Of a DNA stretch of 27,723 nt, positions 13,350 to 22,200 are shown one piece after another; the first letter of the stretch is position 1; the number at the start of each line of letters is the position of its first letter. The translations under genes were made by a program, and so were the position numbers. This DNA comes from RGIG6353 sp045531285. Lineage in GTDB: Bacteria; Bacillota; Clostridia; Oscillospirales; SIG627. The stretch spans positions 1-27,723 of the forward strand of contig JAZSDT010000005.1 of NCBI GenBank assembly GCA_045531285.1. The letters are read 5' to 3'. The notes below the pieces were generated by a model. That model made no database searches. It saw only the letters and a program-made list of their open reading frames with translations, and was not told the DNA's origin.

Positions 13350-15095
13350 ATGGCACGTGATTTCAGAACCGTTATAGACAAATTTCTGGGACTTCACCAG
13401 AGTGAACAGGGCGAAGGAAGATTGAAGAGGGGCGAAAGCCCAAGAATGAAAAACCTCACTGTTACGCCCAGCTACTCCCTGATACAGCGAAACGGCTGGA
13501 GGTGTGTATCTAACACAAGGGGAGTGGGCAGAGCAGTCTTTGGTGACAGGGAAGTAATATGGGTAGTGGATGACAGAGTGTATCTGAGGCTTGAAAACGG
13601 CACGGTGTATGAAATAGGCACTCTTGACACTGCCGAGGGACAGGTGAGCATTTTTCCCTTTAATTCAAAGATATACTTTCTTGACGGAAAGCAGATAAAG
13701 GTCTGGGACGGAGAGAGCTTCAAGAATCTTCAGGCGTACGTTCCCCTGGTAGCCGTATCCTGCGACTATCTTGGAGCGGGAACTCCCTTCGAGGACGTAA
13801 ATATTCTTACGGGTACCAAGAGACAGACCTTTTCCCCCGACGGAATACACGGGTGCTTTCAGCTAATTGAAAAGGATATTGAAAGGGTTGACAGCGTAAA
13901 GCTGTCGGGGGAAGTGGTTTCTCCTGCCGAATACAACGTGGACACTGTGAAGGGGACTGTTGAATTTGCAAGCGTGCCCGAAGCAAGAGATGCAAATTGC
14001 CTGGAGATAACCTTCACCAAGGCGAATACCGATCCCGACAGCGTGCACCGCATGAGATATGCCGTTGCCTACGGCGGAGGAAACGATACGGTTGTGTTCC
14101 TCTGGGGCGACAGGGAAAATCCCTCGTTTATAAGATATTCGGGAGTGCACGACGGCATTTCGGAGCTTGAATACTTTCCCGAGCTGAATTTCAATAAAAT
14201 AGGCGACGGCGCAAGGGTGACCTCAGCCGTTACCCAATATGACTCTCTCCTTGTATTCACCGATAACGGAGCCTATCAGTGCAGTGAGGAAAACACCTTT
14301 GACGTCAGTGGTATGGGGCGAAAGCAGTACCCTGTAAAAACGGTATCCACACAGGTGGGCTGTGAGGCGGAGGGGTTTGCCACGCTGGTTGACAATCTGC
14401 CTGTGACGCTTTGTGCCTCAGGACTCTACCGTTGGCGTTCATCGTCCATAAGGGACGAGAAAAACGCCGAGGAGATAGGCGAAAGAATAAGGTGCGGACT
14501 TAAGGAGTTCGGCGTTGAGGGAGTGCACTGCTTTGATAAGGCAGGGGAGTCGGAGCTGTTCATATGGAAGGGCGATAAGACGTACGTATACAACTATGCT
14601 CTCGACCTGTTCTATTATTACGAGGGCTTTGACGCCGCAGCCTTTGACTGTGACAGAAGCGGTAACGTTTGGTTTGTAAGAGCCGACGGCAGACTTTGTA
14701 CCGTGACGGACGAAAGGCTGGACGACGGTAAGGCGATAAGCTTTTTTTGGGATACGGGCTACGAGGAGCATTCGGGACTGGACACCAAAAACGTACACCG
14801 TCTGGAGTTCGAGCTTTTTCCCATAAGCTCCACGAGCTTTGGCTTTGTGTGGGTCTCCGAAAGACTTACGGGAAGGCATGAGACCTTGGAAATAAAGTAC
14901 AACGTGTCGGATTTTTCCAATACTGATTTTACAGCCTTTACTTTTGCTACAGCCACAACGCCTGTGAGACTCCACAAAAGAATAAAGACCAAGCGTACAA
15001 GAGGTTTTAAGCTGATGATAGAAAATGACGGCGACAGAGGTGATTTCCATCTGCTCAGTCTGGCTGTCGTTGGCAGAATAAGTGACACACAATAA
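13350..15095 (+). CDS. Large beta-rich virion protein, putative neck/stopper protein
   Basis: This 581-residue protein has a GGGGGTG-type ribosome site and begins 11 bases after the previous gene. Its early segment (RGESPRMKNLTVTPSYSLIQ near residues 27-46) is followed by many short beta strands separated by turns (VIWVVDDRVYLRLENGTVYE, KIYFLDGKQIKVWDGESF), as in a beta-propeller. A second strand-rich part ends with an RGFKLMIENDG segment. Short-tailed phages carry such a protein after portal and adaptor, where it plugs the neck (gp10 of P22 is one example). The opening with a list of KN(L) positions is also seen in other tail-tube-like proteins, so a nozzle or tail role is possible. No enzyme motif is visible. 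Confidence 0.5.
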   Translation: MARDFRTVIDKFLGLHQSEQGEGRLKRGESPRMKNLTVTPSYSLIQRNGWRCVSNTRGVGRAVFGDREVIWVVDDRVYLRLENGTVYEIGTLDTAEGQVSIFPFNSKIYFLDGKQIKVWDGESFKNLQAYVPLVAVSCDYLGAGTPFEDVNILTGTKRQTFSPDGIHGCFQLIEKDIERVDSVKLSGEVVSPAEYNVDTVKGTVEFASVPEARDANCLEITFTKANTDPDSVHRMRYAVAYGGGNDTVVFLWGDRENPSFIRYSGVHDGISELEYFPELNFNKIGDGARVTSAVTQYDSLLVFTDNGAYQCSEENTFDVSGMGRKQYPVKTVSTQVGCEAEGFATLVDNLPVTLCASGLYRWRSSSIRDEKNAEEIGERIRCGLKEFGVEGVHCFDKAGESELFIWKGDKTYVYNYALDLFYYYEGFDAAAFDCDRSGNVWFVRADGRLCTVTDERLDDGKAISFFWDTGYEEHSGLDTKNVHRLEFELFPISSTSFGFVWVSERLTGRHETLEIKYNVSDFSNTDFTAFTFATATTPVRLHKRIKTKRTRGFKLMIENDGDRGDFHLLSLAVVGRISDTQ

Positions 15096-15114
15096 ATACA
15101 GAAAGGAAAAACAA

Positions 15115-15534
15115 ATGAACAAAGAAACAGAAAAGCTTCTTTCGGAGCTTAACGTAGAGGAGGCAGACAGATTGGAGCTTGAAGAGCTTCGACGTGACAA
15201 GAGCATCAAGGATAATCTTGAAAAAGAGCTTGACGTGCTTAAGTCACTGTTCCCTGAAATTACGGCGGAGGATATACCCGACCAGGTGTTTGAAAGCTGT
15301 GAAAACGGCAGGGGACTTGCCGCACAGTATGCCCTTTACTACGTGACGGAGCAGAAAAAGAAGGAAGAAACACAGAAGAACAACGAGGAGAATGCCAAAT
15401 CAGCACCTCCCGAAATTCACAATTCAGAAGACGAGGCGTACTTCACACCTGAAGCGGTAAAGGCTATGAGTGACAAGGATATACGCCGCAACTACAAAGC
15501 AATAATGAAGTCCATGGAAAAATGGGCAAACTGA
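15115..15534 (+). CDS. Scaffolding-like coiled-coil protein
   Basis: This 139-residue acidic protein is almost all predicted helix: an N-terminal coiled coil (EKLLSELNVEEADRLELEEL, residues 6-25), a charged linker rich in Lys, Glu and Asn (near 80-100), and a short C-terminal helix with basic residues (IRRNYKAIMKSMEKW). Capsid scaffolds have this form, and the position directly before the major capsid gene is where they lie. I start at 15115 behind AGAAAGGAAA, not at the upstream in-frame ATG at 15082, which overlaps the preceding gene and lacks a site. No protease gene or protease motif is present, so the scaffold would leave without cleavage, as in P22. Confidence 0.6.
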   Translation: MNKETEKLLSELNVEEADRLELEELRRDKSIKDNLEKELDVLKSLFPEITAEDIPDQVFESCENGRGLAAQYALYYVTEQKKKEETQKNNEENAKSAPPEIHNSEDEAYFTPEAVKAMSDKDIRRNYKAIMKSMEKWAN

Positions 15535-15562
15535 TTTTTAAATAAGAAAGGAAAAAAATAAT

Positions 15563-16387
15563 ATGGCTATTACTAATTTTATACCTACAGTTTGGAGCGA
15601 AACACTTTATGAGGAGCTTCAGAAGAATTACGTCGGAGTCAAGCTCTGTTCAAGAGACTATGAGGGCGACATCAAGCATCAGGGCGACCGTGTAAAGATC
15701 AACGGACTCGGTCCTGTGACAGTTTTCAACTATACGAAGAATTCGGATATGCCAGCCCCTGAGGTGCTTTCCGACAACACAAGAACACTTATCATCGATC
15801 AGGCGAAGGGCTTCAATTTCTGCATTGACAGTATTGACGACGTTCAGTCTTCTCCCAAGCTCATTCAGGCGGCGATGAAGAAGGCGGCTGATGCACTCAG
15901 TGACGAGGCGGATAAGTACGTATATTCTCTTTCGGACGAAAACGTAGCCTGCGTTACAGCCGCATCTCCCGACAGTACGACTATTATGAAGTATTTGTCA
16001 GACGTGAGACGTATTCTCATGGAGAACAACGTTCCCAATTCTGCAAAGATATCACTTGAAGTACCCCCTGCGGTTGAACAGCTTCTTATTATGGCAAACC
16101 TTCTCACCGATACAAACAACTCTGCGGCTCTTTCAAAGGGTTATATCGGAAGAATGATGGGCTTTGATATCTACGTATCAAACAACATCGAGCTTAAGAA
16201 CGGCGTGTACAGATGTATTGCACGAACCGAGAGGGCTATTGCCTTTGCAGAGCAGATCAACTCTATCAAGCCCTACGAGCCCGAGCTCAGAAACGGCACG
16301 GCAGTCAAGGGACTTCACCTTTACGGCGCAAAGATAGTATACCCCAAGGAAATGGTATACTTTGACGTTGCACCCACAGAGGAGTAA
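15563..16387 (+). CDS. Major capsid protein (HK97 fold, P22-like)
   Basis: This is the shell-forming protein of the module. The 274-residue product starts MAITNFIPTVWSETLYEELQ, a typical opening for capsid proteins of P22-like and related phages, followed by GDRVKINGLGPVTVFNY (near residues 39-55). A long helical spine comes in the middle (AAMKKAADALSDEADKYVY), with PPAVEQLLIMANLL and then GYIGRMMGFDIYVSNNI (near 193-210), the P-domain strand seen in many capsids. There is no N-terminal propeptide or protease site. The ribosome site is AGAAAGGA. A hairpin lies after the gene at 16404-16428. The frame is complete. Confidence 0.85.
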   Translation: MAITNFIPTVWSETLYEELQKNYVGVKLCSRDYEGDIKHQGDRVKINGLGPVTVFNYTKNSDMPAPEVLSDNTRTLIIDQAKGFNFCIDSIDDVQSSPKLIQAAMKKAADALSDEADKYVYSLSDENVACVTAASPDSTTIMKYLSDVRRILMENNVPNSAKISLEVPPAVEQLLIMANLLTDTNNSAALSKGYIGRMMGFDIYVSNNIELKNGVYRCIARTERAIAFAEQINSIKPYEPELRNGTAVKGLHLYGAKIVYPKEMVYFDVAPTEE

Positions 16388-16403
16388 TTAATACTTATAA
16401 GGG

Positions 16404-16428
16404 ATGCCCCGTCTTTATGACGGGGTAT
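16404..16428 (+). other. Hairpin after the capsid gene
   Basis: ATGCCCCGTC and GACGGGGTAT pair through ten positions (one G-U) around a TTTAT loop. No T-run follows, so it is not a classical terminator. It could halt or slow polymerase partly or protect the capsid mRNA from decay, giving more capsid than fibre. Confidence 0.65.
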
Positions 16429-16448
16429 TCCGGAAAAGGAGAGCTTTT

Positions 16449-17399
16449 ATGAAACTAACTTCATTCAACTGCGACGTGAATAACGTGTCAAAGCTTGCCG
16501 ACCGTCCAAATATAGAAAACGGATATACGTCGAGTGCTTTAAAGGAAATTTTCGACAAGGCGGGAGTGGATATAAAGGATTATATAAACACTGTTCTTAT
16601 TGAAGAGCTTGCCTCTGCGGCGGACGGCAAAAGCGGAGCAGACCGAATCGGCTCGGGCACAATAGATGCCGTTGTGGGCGATACGGTACAGGACAAGCTT
16701 GTAACCATGTCGCGCCGTATAAACGACCTTGCCAACGGAACGTTGCCCGACGGCTCTGTTACTCCCGAAAAGTTTTCGCCTGTGATCGCAAGCTTTCTTA
16801 CGTCTGCTTCGGTAAGAGCCGAGATATATAAAACTCCGGGCAATTATACCTTTGAGGTAAAAAGAAACGGAACCTACAAAATAACTCTGGTGGGAGGCGG
16901 TTCGGGAGGCGGAGTATCTCACGTCAACTCTTATTGCTCTCTCGCAGGCGGCGGCGGTGCATCAGCTTTGCTGTGGCTCGACCTTGAAGAAGGGGAGCGG
17001 TGTCAGATAAAAGTAGGTAAGGGCGGTTCGGGTCTTAAGGTGGTGGGCACAGTCTTTGAGTCCAACCCGGAACCGGGAGAAGACACAAGCTTTTCTTTAA
17101 ACGGTGAGCTTGTTGCCACGGCAGGCGGAGCACCATTTGGACTTGAAAAGAGAGCAGTTGCCGAAGGCGGAGACGTGAATTACAGCGGTGGATATCCCAA
17201 GGCAGGAGATTATTTTTCCTCCGGTACTCTTGAGTACACCATTGGCGGTGATTCCTACCTTGGCAACGGTGCCGCCTTCGTTAATGATATTGCCGGTATA
17301 GGGGGCGGCGGCTACGTTGGAAAATACCTTGGCAACAGCATTTATTATGCAGGCGGCAACGGCGGAGACGGAGCCGTAATAATTGAATACATTAAGTAA
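16449..17399 (+). CDS. Glycine-rich fibre-like virion protein
   Basis: This 316-residue protein is likely a tail fibre or receptor-binding part. Residues 1-120 are mixed and probably helical (a shaft or attachment region), with a GTLPDGSVTPEKFSP segment of the type that recurs in trimeric fibres near 97-111. From about 128 the protein turns to beta strands and glycine clusters (TYKITLVGGGSGGG, LAGGGGASALL, IGGGGYVGKYLG, YYAGGNGGDGAVIIEYIK), the glycine-rich fold of phage adhesins. I start at 16449 behind AAAGGAGAG; a reading from 16404 would begin in the hairpin. No cleavage or enzyme motif is seen. Its target would be the cell surface if it functions as a fibre. Confidence 0.6.
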   Translation: MKLTSFNCDVNNVSKLADRPNIENGYTSSALKEIFDKAGVDIKDYINTVLIEELASAADGKSGADRIGSGTIDAVVGDTVQDKLVTMSRRINDLANGTLPDGSVTPEKFSPVIASFLTSASVRAEIYKTPGNYTFEVKRNGTYKITLVGGGSGGGVSHVNSYCSLAGGGGASALLWLDLEEGERCQIKVGKGGSGLKVVGTVFESNPEPGEDTSFSLNGELVATAGGAPFGLEKRAVAEGGDVNYSGGYPKAGDYFSSGTLEYTIGGDSYLGNGAAFVNDIAGIGGGGYVGKYLGNSIYYAGGNGGDGAVIIEYIK

Positions 17400-17412
17400 G
17401 AAAGGAGAAAAA

Positions 17413-17985
17413 ATGGCAGTTATAGAATATTCATACGAAAAAAATGCAAACGATAAGCTAAGCCCTCATTTCAGGGTAAAGGAGTTCAGAGCCAGAAGGG
17501 GCAATAAGCTTGACGGCGACAGAATACTTATATCACAGGAGCTTGTAGAAATGCTGGAAAAGCTTTCAAGGGCAGTACGCTACAAGCCCATCATCGTGAC
17601 CGATGGCTACAGAACAGAGGAGTACGACAGAATACTCACAGGCAGAACGGGACAGCACACAAAGGGGCTTGCCGCTGACGTGTGGGTTGACGGATATACC
17701 GCCTTTGAGCTTGCGGCAATAGCCGAGCTGTTGGGCTTCGACGGTATTGGGGTAATTAATTCCCGTTGCGTACATTTGGACGTGAGGGGCGCAAAAAGCT
17801 ATTTTGTGGAAAGGAGCACTATTGCTTCGGACACCTATTCAGTCAAGACCTTCCAGTGTCCCGAGACCTGCTACAAGCTGGTGCAGAAGCTGTTTGTACT
17901 CAATGACAATACAATAGAGTATCTTAAAAAATGGAAATGGAGAGACCTGCTTTTTGAAAAGCTAACGGCAGGCGCTCTTGCATAA
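17413..17985 (+). CDS. M15-family peptidoglycan peptidase (endolysin-like)
   Basis: This 190-residue protein is a zinc peptidase expected to cut peptide bonds in the cell wall. The metal-binding pattern is present: GQHTKGLAAD (H82 and D89) and CVHLDVRG (H121), with TDGYRT (63-68) just before, as in M15 D-Ala-D-Ala peptidases of phage and bacteria. There is no signal peptide and no membrane segment, so release would need a holin or delivery by the virion; no holin is found here. The first 25 residues contain SPHFRVKEF, also typical of the M15 opening. It starts behind AAGGAG 13 bases after the fibre gene and lies among virion genes, so it may be a lysin or a particle-bound enzyme for entry. 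Confidence 0.8.
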   Translation: MAVIEYSYEKNANDKLSPHFRVKEFRARRGNKLDGDRILISQELVEMLEKLSRAVRYKPIIVTDGYRTEEYDRILTGRTGQHTKGLAADVWVDGYTAFELAAIAELLGFDGIGVINSRCVHLDVRGAKSYFVERSTIASDTYSVKTFQCPETCYKLVQKLFVLNDNTIEYLKKWKWRDLLFEKLTAGALA

Positions 17986-18002
17986 GAGGGGGAGGTGAAG
18001 GA

Positions 18003-19085
18003 ATGTCAACAGACGTAAAAAGCTATGCAAAAAACGTGCTTGACGGGTATGAGAGTACCTTGAAAAGACTTGCCAAAAAATACGAGTCGGCGCTTTCCTC
18101 AATTAACAAAAGGTACGATGCTAAGAAAAAGGAAATTGAAGCCGAGGCTATGAGTAAGAAAAGCACGGCAGACGTATCCAGTAAGGTGTCACTCCACAAC
18201 ACAAAGGCAGGCTTGCTTGACAAGGGACTGTCTAAATCGGGAGAATCTGCTCAGGCTGAGCTGGATCATAATCTGGCGCGCAATACGGCGTTCTCTTCAA
18301 TCGAGAAGGTTGCGTCGCAGGAAAAGCTGGAAAACGAAGCCGCCAGAGCACAGGAAATGGCAAATGCCTACAATAAGTACATTGACAGTGTGAACAGTGT
18401 GGAGCAAGCAAAGAACACAGCCTACGTTAAGCAGCTGAATGCCGACAGGGATTTTGAGGCAGCCAGAAGCGATGAGGCGCATGACAGATACGTGGACGAG
18501 CGCAACTTTGAAGCCGACAGAAGTGATGAGGTGCACGACAGATACGTGGACGAGCGCAACTTTGAAGCCGCCAGAAGCGACGAGGTGCACGACAGGTACG
18601 TGGACGAGCGCAACTTTGAAGCCGACAGAAGCGACGAGGTGCACGACAGGTACGTGGATGAGCGTGACTATGAAGCCGCCAGAAGCGATGAGTTTTACGA
18701 CAGATACACAGACAGTCGAGATTACGAGGCTGACAGAAGTGACGAGATATACGACCGTTACGCCAACGACCGTGATTACAAGACGTCAAGAGCTGATGAA
18801 ATGTATGACCGTCTGGTTGAGGGTCGTGAGTATTACGAAAAGCAGAATACCAAAGGCGAAGACAAGAGTAAGGACGACGGCGCGGACGGTATGGTTCTGG
18901 ATATATCTCCCATGAGCTTGGTCAAGGCAATAAAAACCAAGCGCTACTCGGATAAGTTCAACTCCGAGGTAAACCGTTTGAATGCCATAAGAAAAGACAT
19001 CAAAGCCATATTGGACGATGAGAGCATTTCCTCATCCTACAGACGAGAGGTGGAAATATACGCTAAGGCGATAGGCTTGTATTAA
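18003..19085 (+). CDS. Coiled-coil virion-module protein with 18-residue tandem repeats
   Basis: This 360-residue protein is very charged and mainly helical. The first 145 residues form an Ala/Glu/Lys-rich coiled coil. Then six full copies and two partial copies of the 18-residue unit DRYVDERNFEADRSDEVH run head to tail (about residues 148-280); the later copies change to DYE and FYD forms. The last 80 residues are again charged helix. Similar aromatic-and-charged repeats occur in internal or ejection proteins of Firmicutes phages, by my recollection of the type rather than a family name. The ribosome site is GGGGGAGGTG. It is the last gene of the module, followed by a hairpin at 19096. A structural or ejection role is inferred. 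Confidence 0.55.
   Translation: MSTDVKSYAKNVLDGYESTLKRLAKKYESALSSINKRYDAKKKEIEAEAMSKKSTADVSSKVSLHNTKAGLLDKGLSKSGESAQAELDHNLARNTAFSSIEKVASQEKLENEAARAQEMANAYNKYIDSVNSVEQAKNTAYVKQLNADRDFEAARSDEAHDRYVDERNFEADRSDEVHDRYVDERNFEAARSDEVHDRYVDERNFEADRSDEVHDRYVDERDYEAARSDEFYDRYTDSRDYEADRSDEIYDRYANDRDYKTSRADEMYDRLVEGREYYEKQNTKGEDKSKDDGADGMVLDISPMSLVKAIKTKRYSDKFNSEVNRLNAIRKDIKAILDDESISSSYRREVEIYAKAIGLY
18444..18839 (+). repeat. 54-base coding tandem repeats
   Basis: The 18-residue repeats are also DNA repeats of 54 bases. The second to fourth copies are nearly identical at DNA level, which points to recent expansion, while the outer copies differ at several codons. The array is open to change in copy number by slippage or recombination. 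Confidence 0.85.
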
Positions 19086-19095
19086 GGATTTTATG

Positions 19096-19119
19096 GGGTG
19101 TAAAAGACCTTTTACACCC
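19096..19119 (+). terminator. Strong hairpin closing the virion module
   Basis: GGGTGTAAAAG and CTTTTACACCC are perfect inverses with two bases between them. Only a short T-run (TTTAA) follows, so termination is likely but may be incomplete. Confidence 0.7.
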
Positions 19120-19156
19120 TTTAACCTACATTATCGGTTATTTGGATAGACAAAAA

Positions 19157-19186
19157 TTGCTTGCAGAGGCTCTCTTTGTATATAGT
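19157..19186 (+). promoter_or_regulatory. Possible promoter of the glucan synthase gene, over a decayed hairpin repeat
   Basis: TTGCTT (19157-19162), an 18-base spacer and TATAGT (19181-19186) form a usable sigma-A promoter. The spacer holds a diverged copy of the dispersed hairpin, GCAGAG-gct-CTCTTT (19163-19177), of which only AGAG/CTCT still pairs. Confidence 0.5.
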
Positions 19187-19233
19187 TTTACTTTGTTGGT
19201 AATACTTACCTTACAGTTTATAAGGAGACAGAT

Positions 19234-22200
19234 ATGGATAAAAGCAAAGTAAAAGAGATACTTATTGGAGCAAAAAACAACGTAAGCAGTGAAAAAAGAT
19301 ACAAGCACAGGTCGGTGGGAAGAGCATATTTGCACCTTAAGAGACGTGCCAAAAAAGATGGCAAGGGAGAGGTGTTCGACAATTTCTATTTGGTTGAAGA
19401 GGCTTTTTCTGCCGTAAAGGGAGTCAGAATAACAAGGAAGCTGGAATACTTTTCTTCCCTGCTTCTTCCTTTGATGAGCAATGAGAGTATATCGGACGAC
19501 CTGGCGGCATTCTTTGAGGTGTTGGGGGATGAGCTTGACTCCGAGGAGTGTGAGAGTGTCAGAGAGGCATTTTTTGCTCAGTGCATCATTGCTCTTGCGG
19601 ATAACTCCCTTTCTTCTCCCGAGCTTATCAGAAAATTGCAGGCATTTGATTTTTCACCCTTTATGCTGGGGTTTGTAAAATATGAGCACCTTCTCAGACG
19701 CGACGGTATCTATCCGTTGCTGGACCGTGATACAAAGGCGTTGTACAAAGAGAAGATAAAGCTGTATTCACGAAGGAGAGGACTGAGCTTTACCGAGGGC
19801 TGTGAAAGGCTTATCAGGGAGGCATCAGAGAAAAAATGCCATATAGGACAGCTTTTGCCTCTGCAAAACGGTAAAAGAGCGTGGCTCCTTTTACCTGTGG
19901 TTATTTTTGCTTTGCTGTCCTTGTGGATGCTGTACCTTCTGAAAGGAACAGCACAGATACCATTTTTGTCTTTTGTGTTTGCTTTGGCTATTGTTCCGCT
20001 GTGGCAGACCTCCTTTGACCTTTTTGCGCCCGTTATGTCACGGTTTTGCAAATGCGATATACTCCCCAGAATCGATGTGCCCAAAATAACCAAGGAACGC
20101 GCAACGTTGACGGTAATAGCTTCACTTGGAACAAATGTGTCTGATGTGGAGAAGGTTTTTTCTCACCTTGAGCTGCTCAGCCTCAAAACAGTCAGCAGAG
20201 GAAAGGACGATGGGGCTTATTGGGGAGTTTTACTTGACCTGCCCGAAAGCAAGAATGCCGTGGACAGCAAAGATGCAAGGATAATAAAGTGCGCTCAAAA
20301 GGAAGCGGACAGATTGAATCAGCTGTACAACAGCCGTTTTTTGCTTTTTACAAGGGATAGAGTGTGGAATGAAAAGGAGCAGATATTTACCTCTCACGAA
20401 AGAAAGAGAGGTGCTCTGGTACAGCTTGTCAGACTTCTCGACGGTAAGGAAAGTACGCTGAAGGTCTACGGTGCATCACTTCCCGAAATCAAATACGTCC
20501 TCACACTTGATTCTGATACCGATATGGAGCTTGGTGCCGTCAACAGAATGGTCGGTACTATGGAGCACCCGATGAACCGTCCGGTCGTAGAAAAAAGAAG
20601 GGGCACAAATGTTGTTGTAAAGGGCTTTGGAATGCTTCAACCCGCCCTGATAAATTCGCTGGAGTCGGTTCATAAGACACGCTTTTCCACCATTATGTCG
20701 GGCGCCGGCGGAGTTGACGCATATCATTCATCCATCTTCAATCTGAACAGCGCACTTTTCGGTAAGGGAATTTTTTGCGGCAAGGGAATGTTTGACGTTA
20801 AGGCTTTTTCACAAGTGCTTACCGACGCTTTTCCCGACGGCATAGTCCTCAGCCACGATATTCTGGAGGGTACCAGACTGAGAACGGGATACCTTTCGGA
20901 CGTTTGCTTTTTTGATTCTGTACCGTCAAATGCTATTTCCTTCTATAAAAGGGCTCACAGGTGGGCAAGGGGAGACGTACAGAGCCTTGAATTTACAAAG
21001 AGAAGAATAAAAACACCCAACTCTACGGTGGCAAATCCTATGCTTAGTGAAGAGAAGTTTGTTTTCTTTATGAACGTTGTGGGACTTTTGACTCCCGTTT
21101 TTCAGGTGTTGGGACTTTTAGCTCTTATGCGTTACGGCACGCAAAGGCTTACTCTTGTTTCGTTTTTCTTTCTCTTGCCGTGCCTGACTCCTTTGTTCAA
21201 CGAAATACTCCGTGCCGCATCAGGACTGTCACTGTCCAACATTATGAGACGTTTTTTTGGCGATACGCTGACGGGTCTTTGCAGAGAAAGTCTTATGCTG
21301 TGGTACAGAATTTCATCCCTTGCTTTTTTGGCTTATAATAATACGGATGCCATTGTGCGTGCCCTCTGGCGAATGAAGGTGTCGGGTAAAAAGCTTTTGG
21401 AATGGACTACCGCAGGGCAAAACGAGAGGGGTAAAAACCGCCTTGCTTCCTACTTTTTGTTTACCCTTCCATCGTTTATTATAGGTGTGTTTATGCTGAC
21501 TTTTTCAAGGCACTCACTTTGCAAGCTTGCGGGAATACTTTGGTGTCTGTTCTTCCTTACGGTTTACAGTCTGGGTCACAGCGCCAAGGAAAAACCCCTG
21601 TCGCTTCACAGAAAAAAGGTGCTCTCCCGATATGCCGCGGATATATGGCGCTATTTTGACACCTATGCCGACAGTACCAACAATTATTTGCCTCCCGACA
21701 ACGTTTCGGTGTTTCCGTCCTCCGAGGTCGCCTGCCGTACCTCTCCTACAAACATAGGTCTTTATTTGCTGTCAATACTTGCGGCACTGGATTTTTCTCT
21801 TATTTCTCTCGAGAGTGCAAGTGCCAGATTGGACAGGGCTTTGGAAGCTGTCGAGCGTCTGCCCAAGTACAGAGGACAGCTGTATAACTGGTACAGCACC
21901 CTAACCCTTGAGGTCATAGGTCAGGAGTATATTTCCACCGTTGACAGCGGTAATTTCATAACCTGTCTTGTGGCGTTGTATCAGGGACTTGAGCCGCTTG
22001 AAAAAGGAAATAAGAAAATAAAGAGCATCCGTGAAAGAATAAAGAAGCTGGAGGAGGAGACGGATTTCCGTTTTCTGTTCAACCCCTCGAGAAATTTGTT
22101 TTCACTGGGCTTTTTCGTTGACAGCGAAAAGCAGGATCCCATTGTGTACGATATGTATATGAGTGAGGCTCGAACCACCGATTACTATGCTGTTGCAAGG

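Noticed and set aside
18297..18789. Long antisense frames under the 18-residue repeat region
   Set aside because: They arise from the periodic coding repeats on the other strand; their products are repetitive and have no start signals.
18444..18839. Regular 54-base DNA repeats that could suggest a CRISPR or satellite array
   Set aside because: They are in frame in a complete coding region and code for an 18-residue protein repeat, with no unique spacers.
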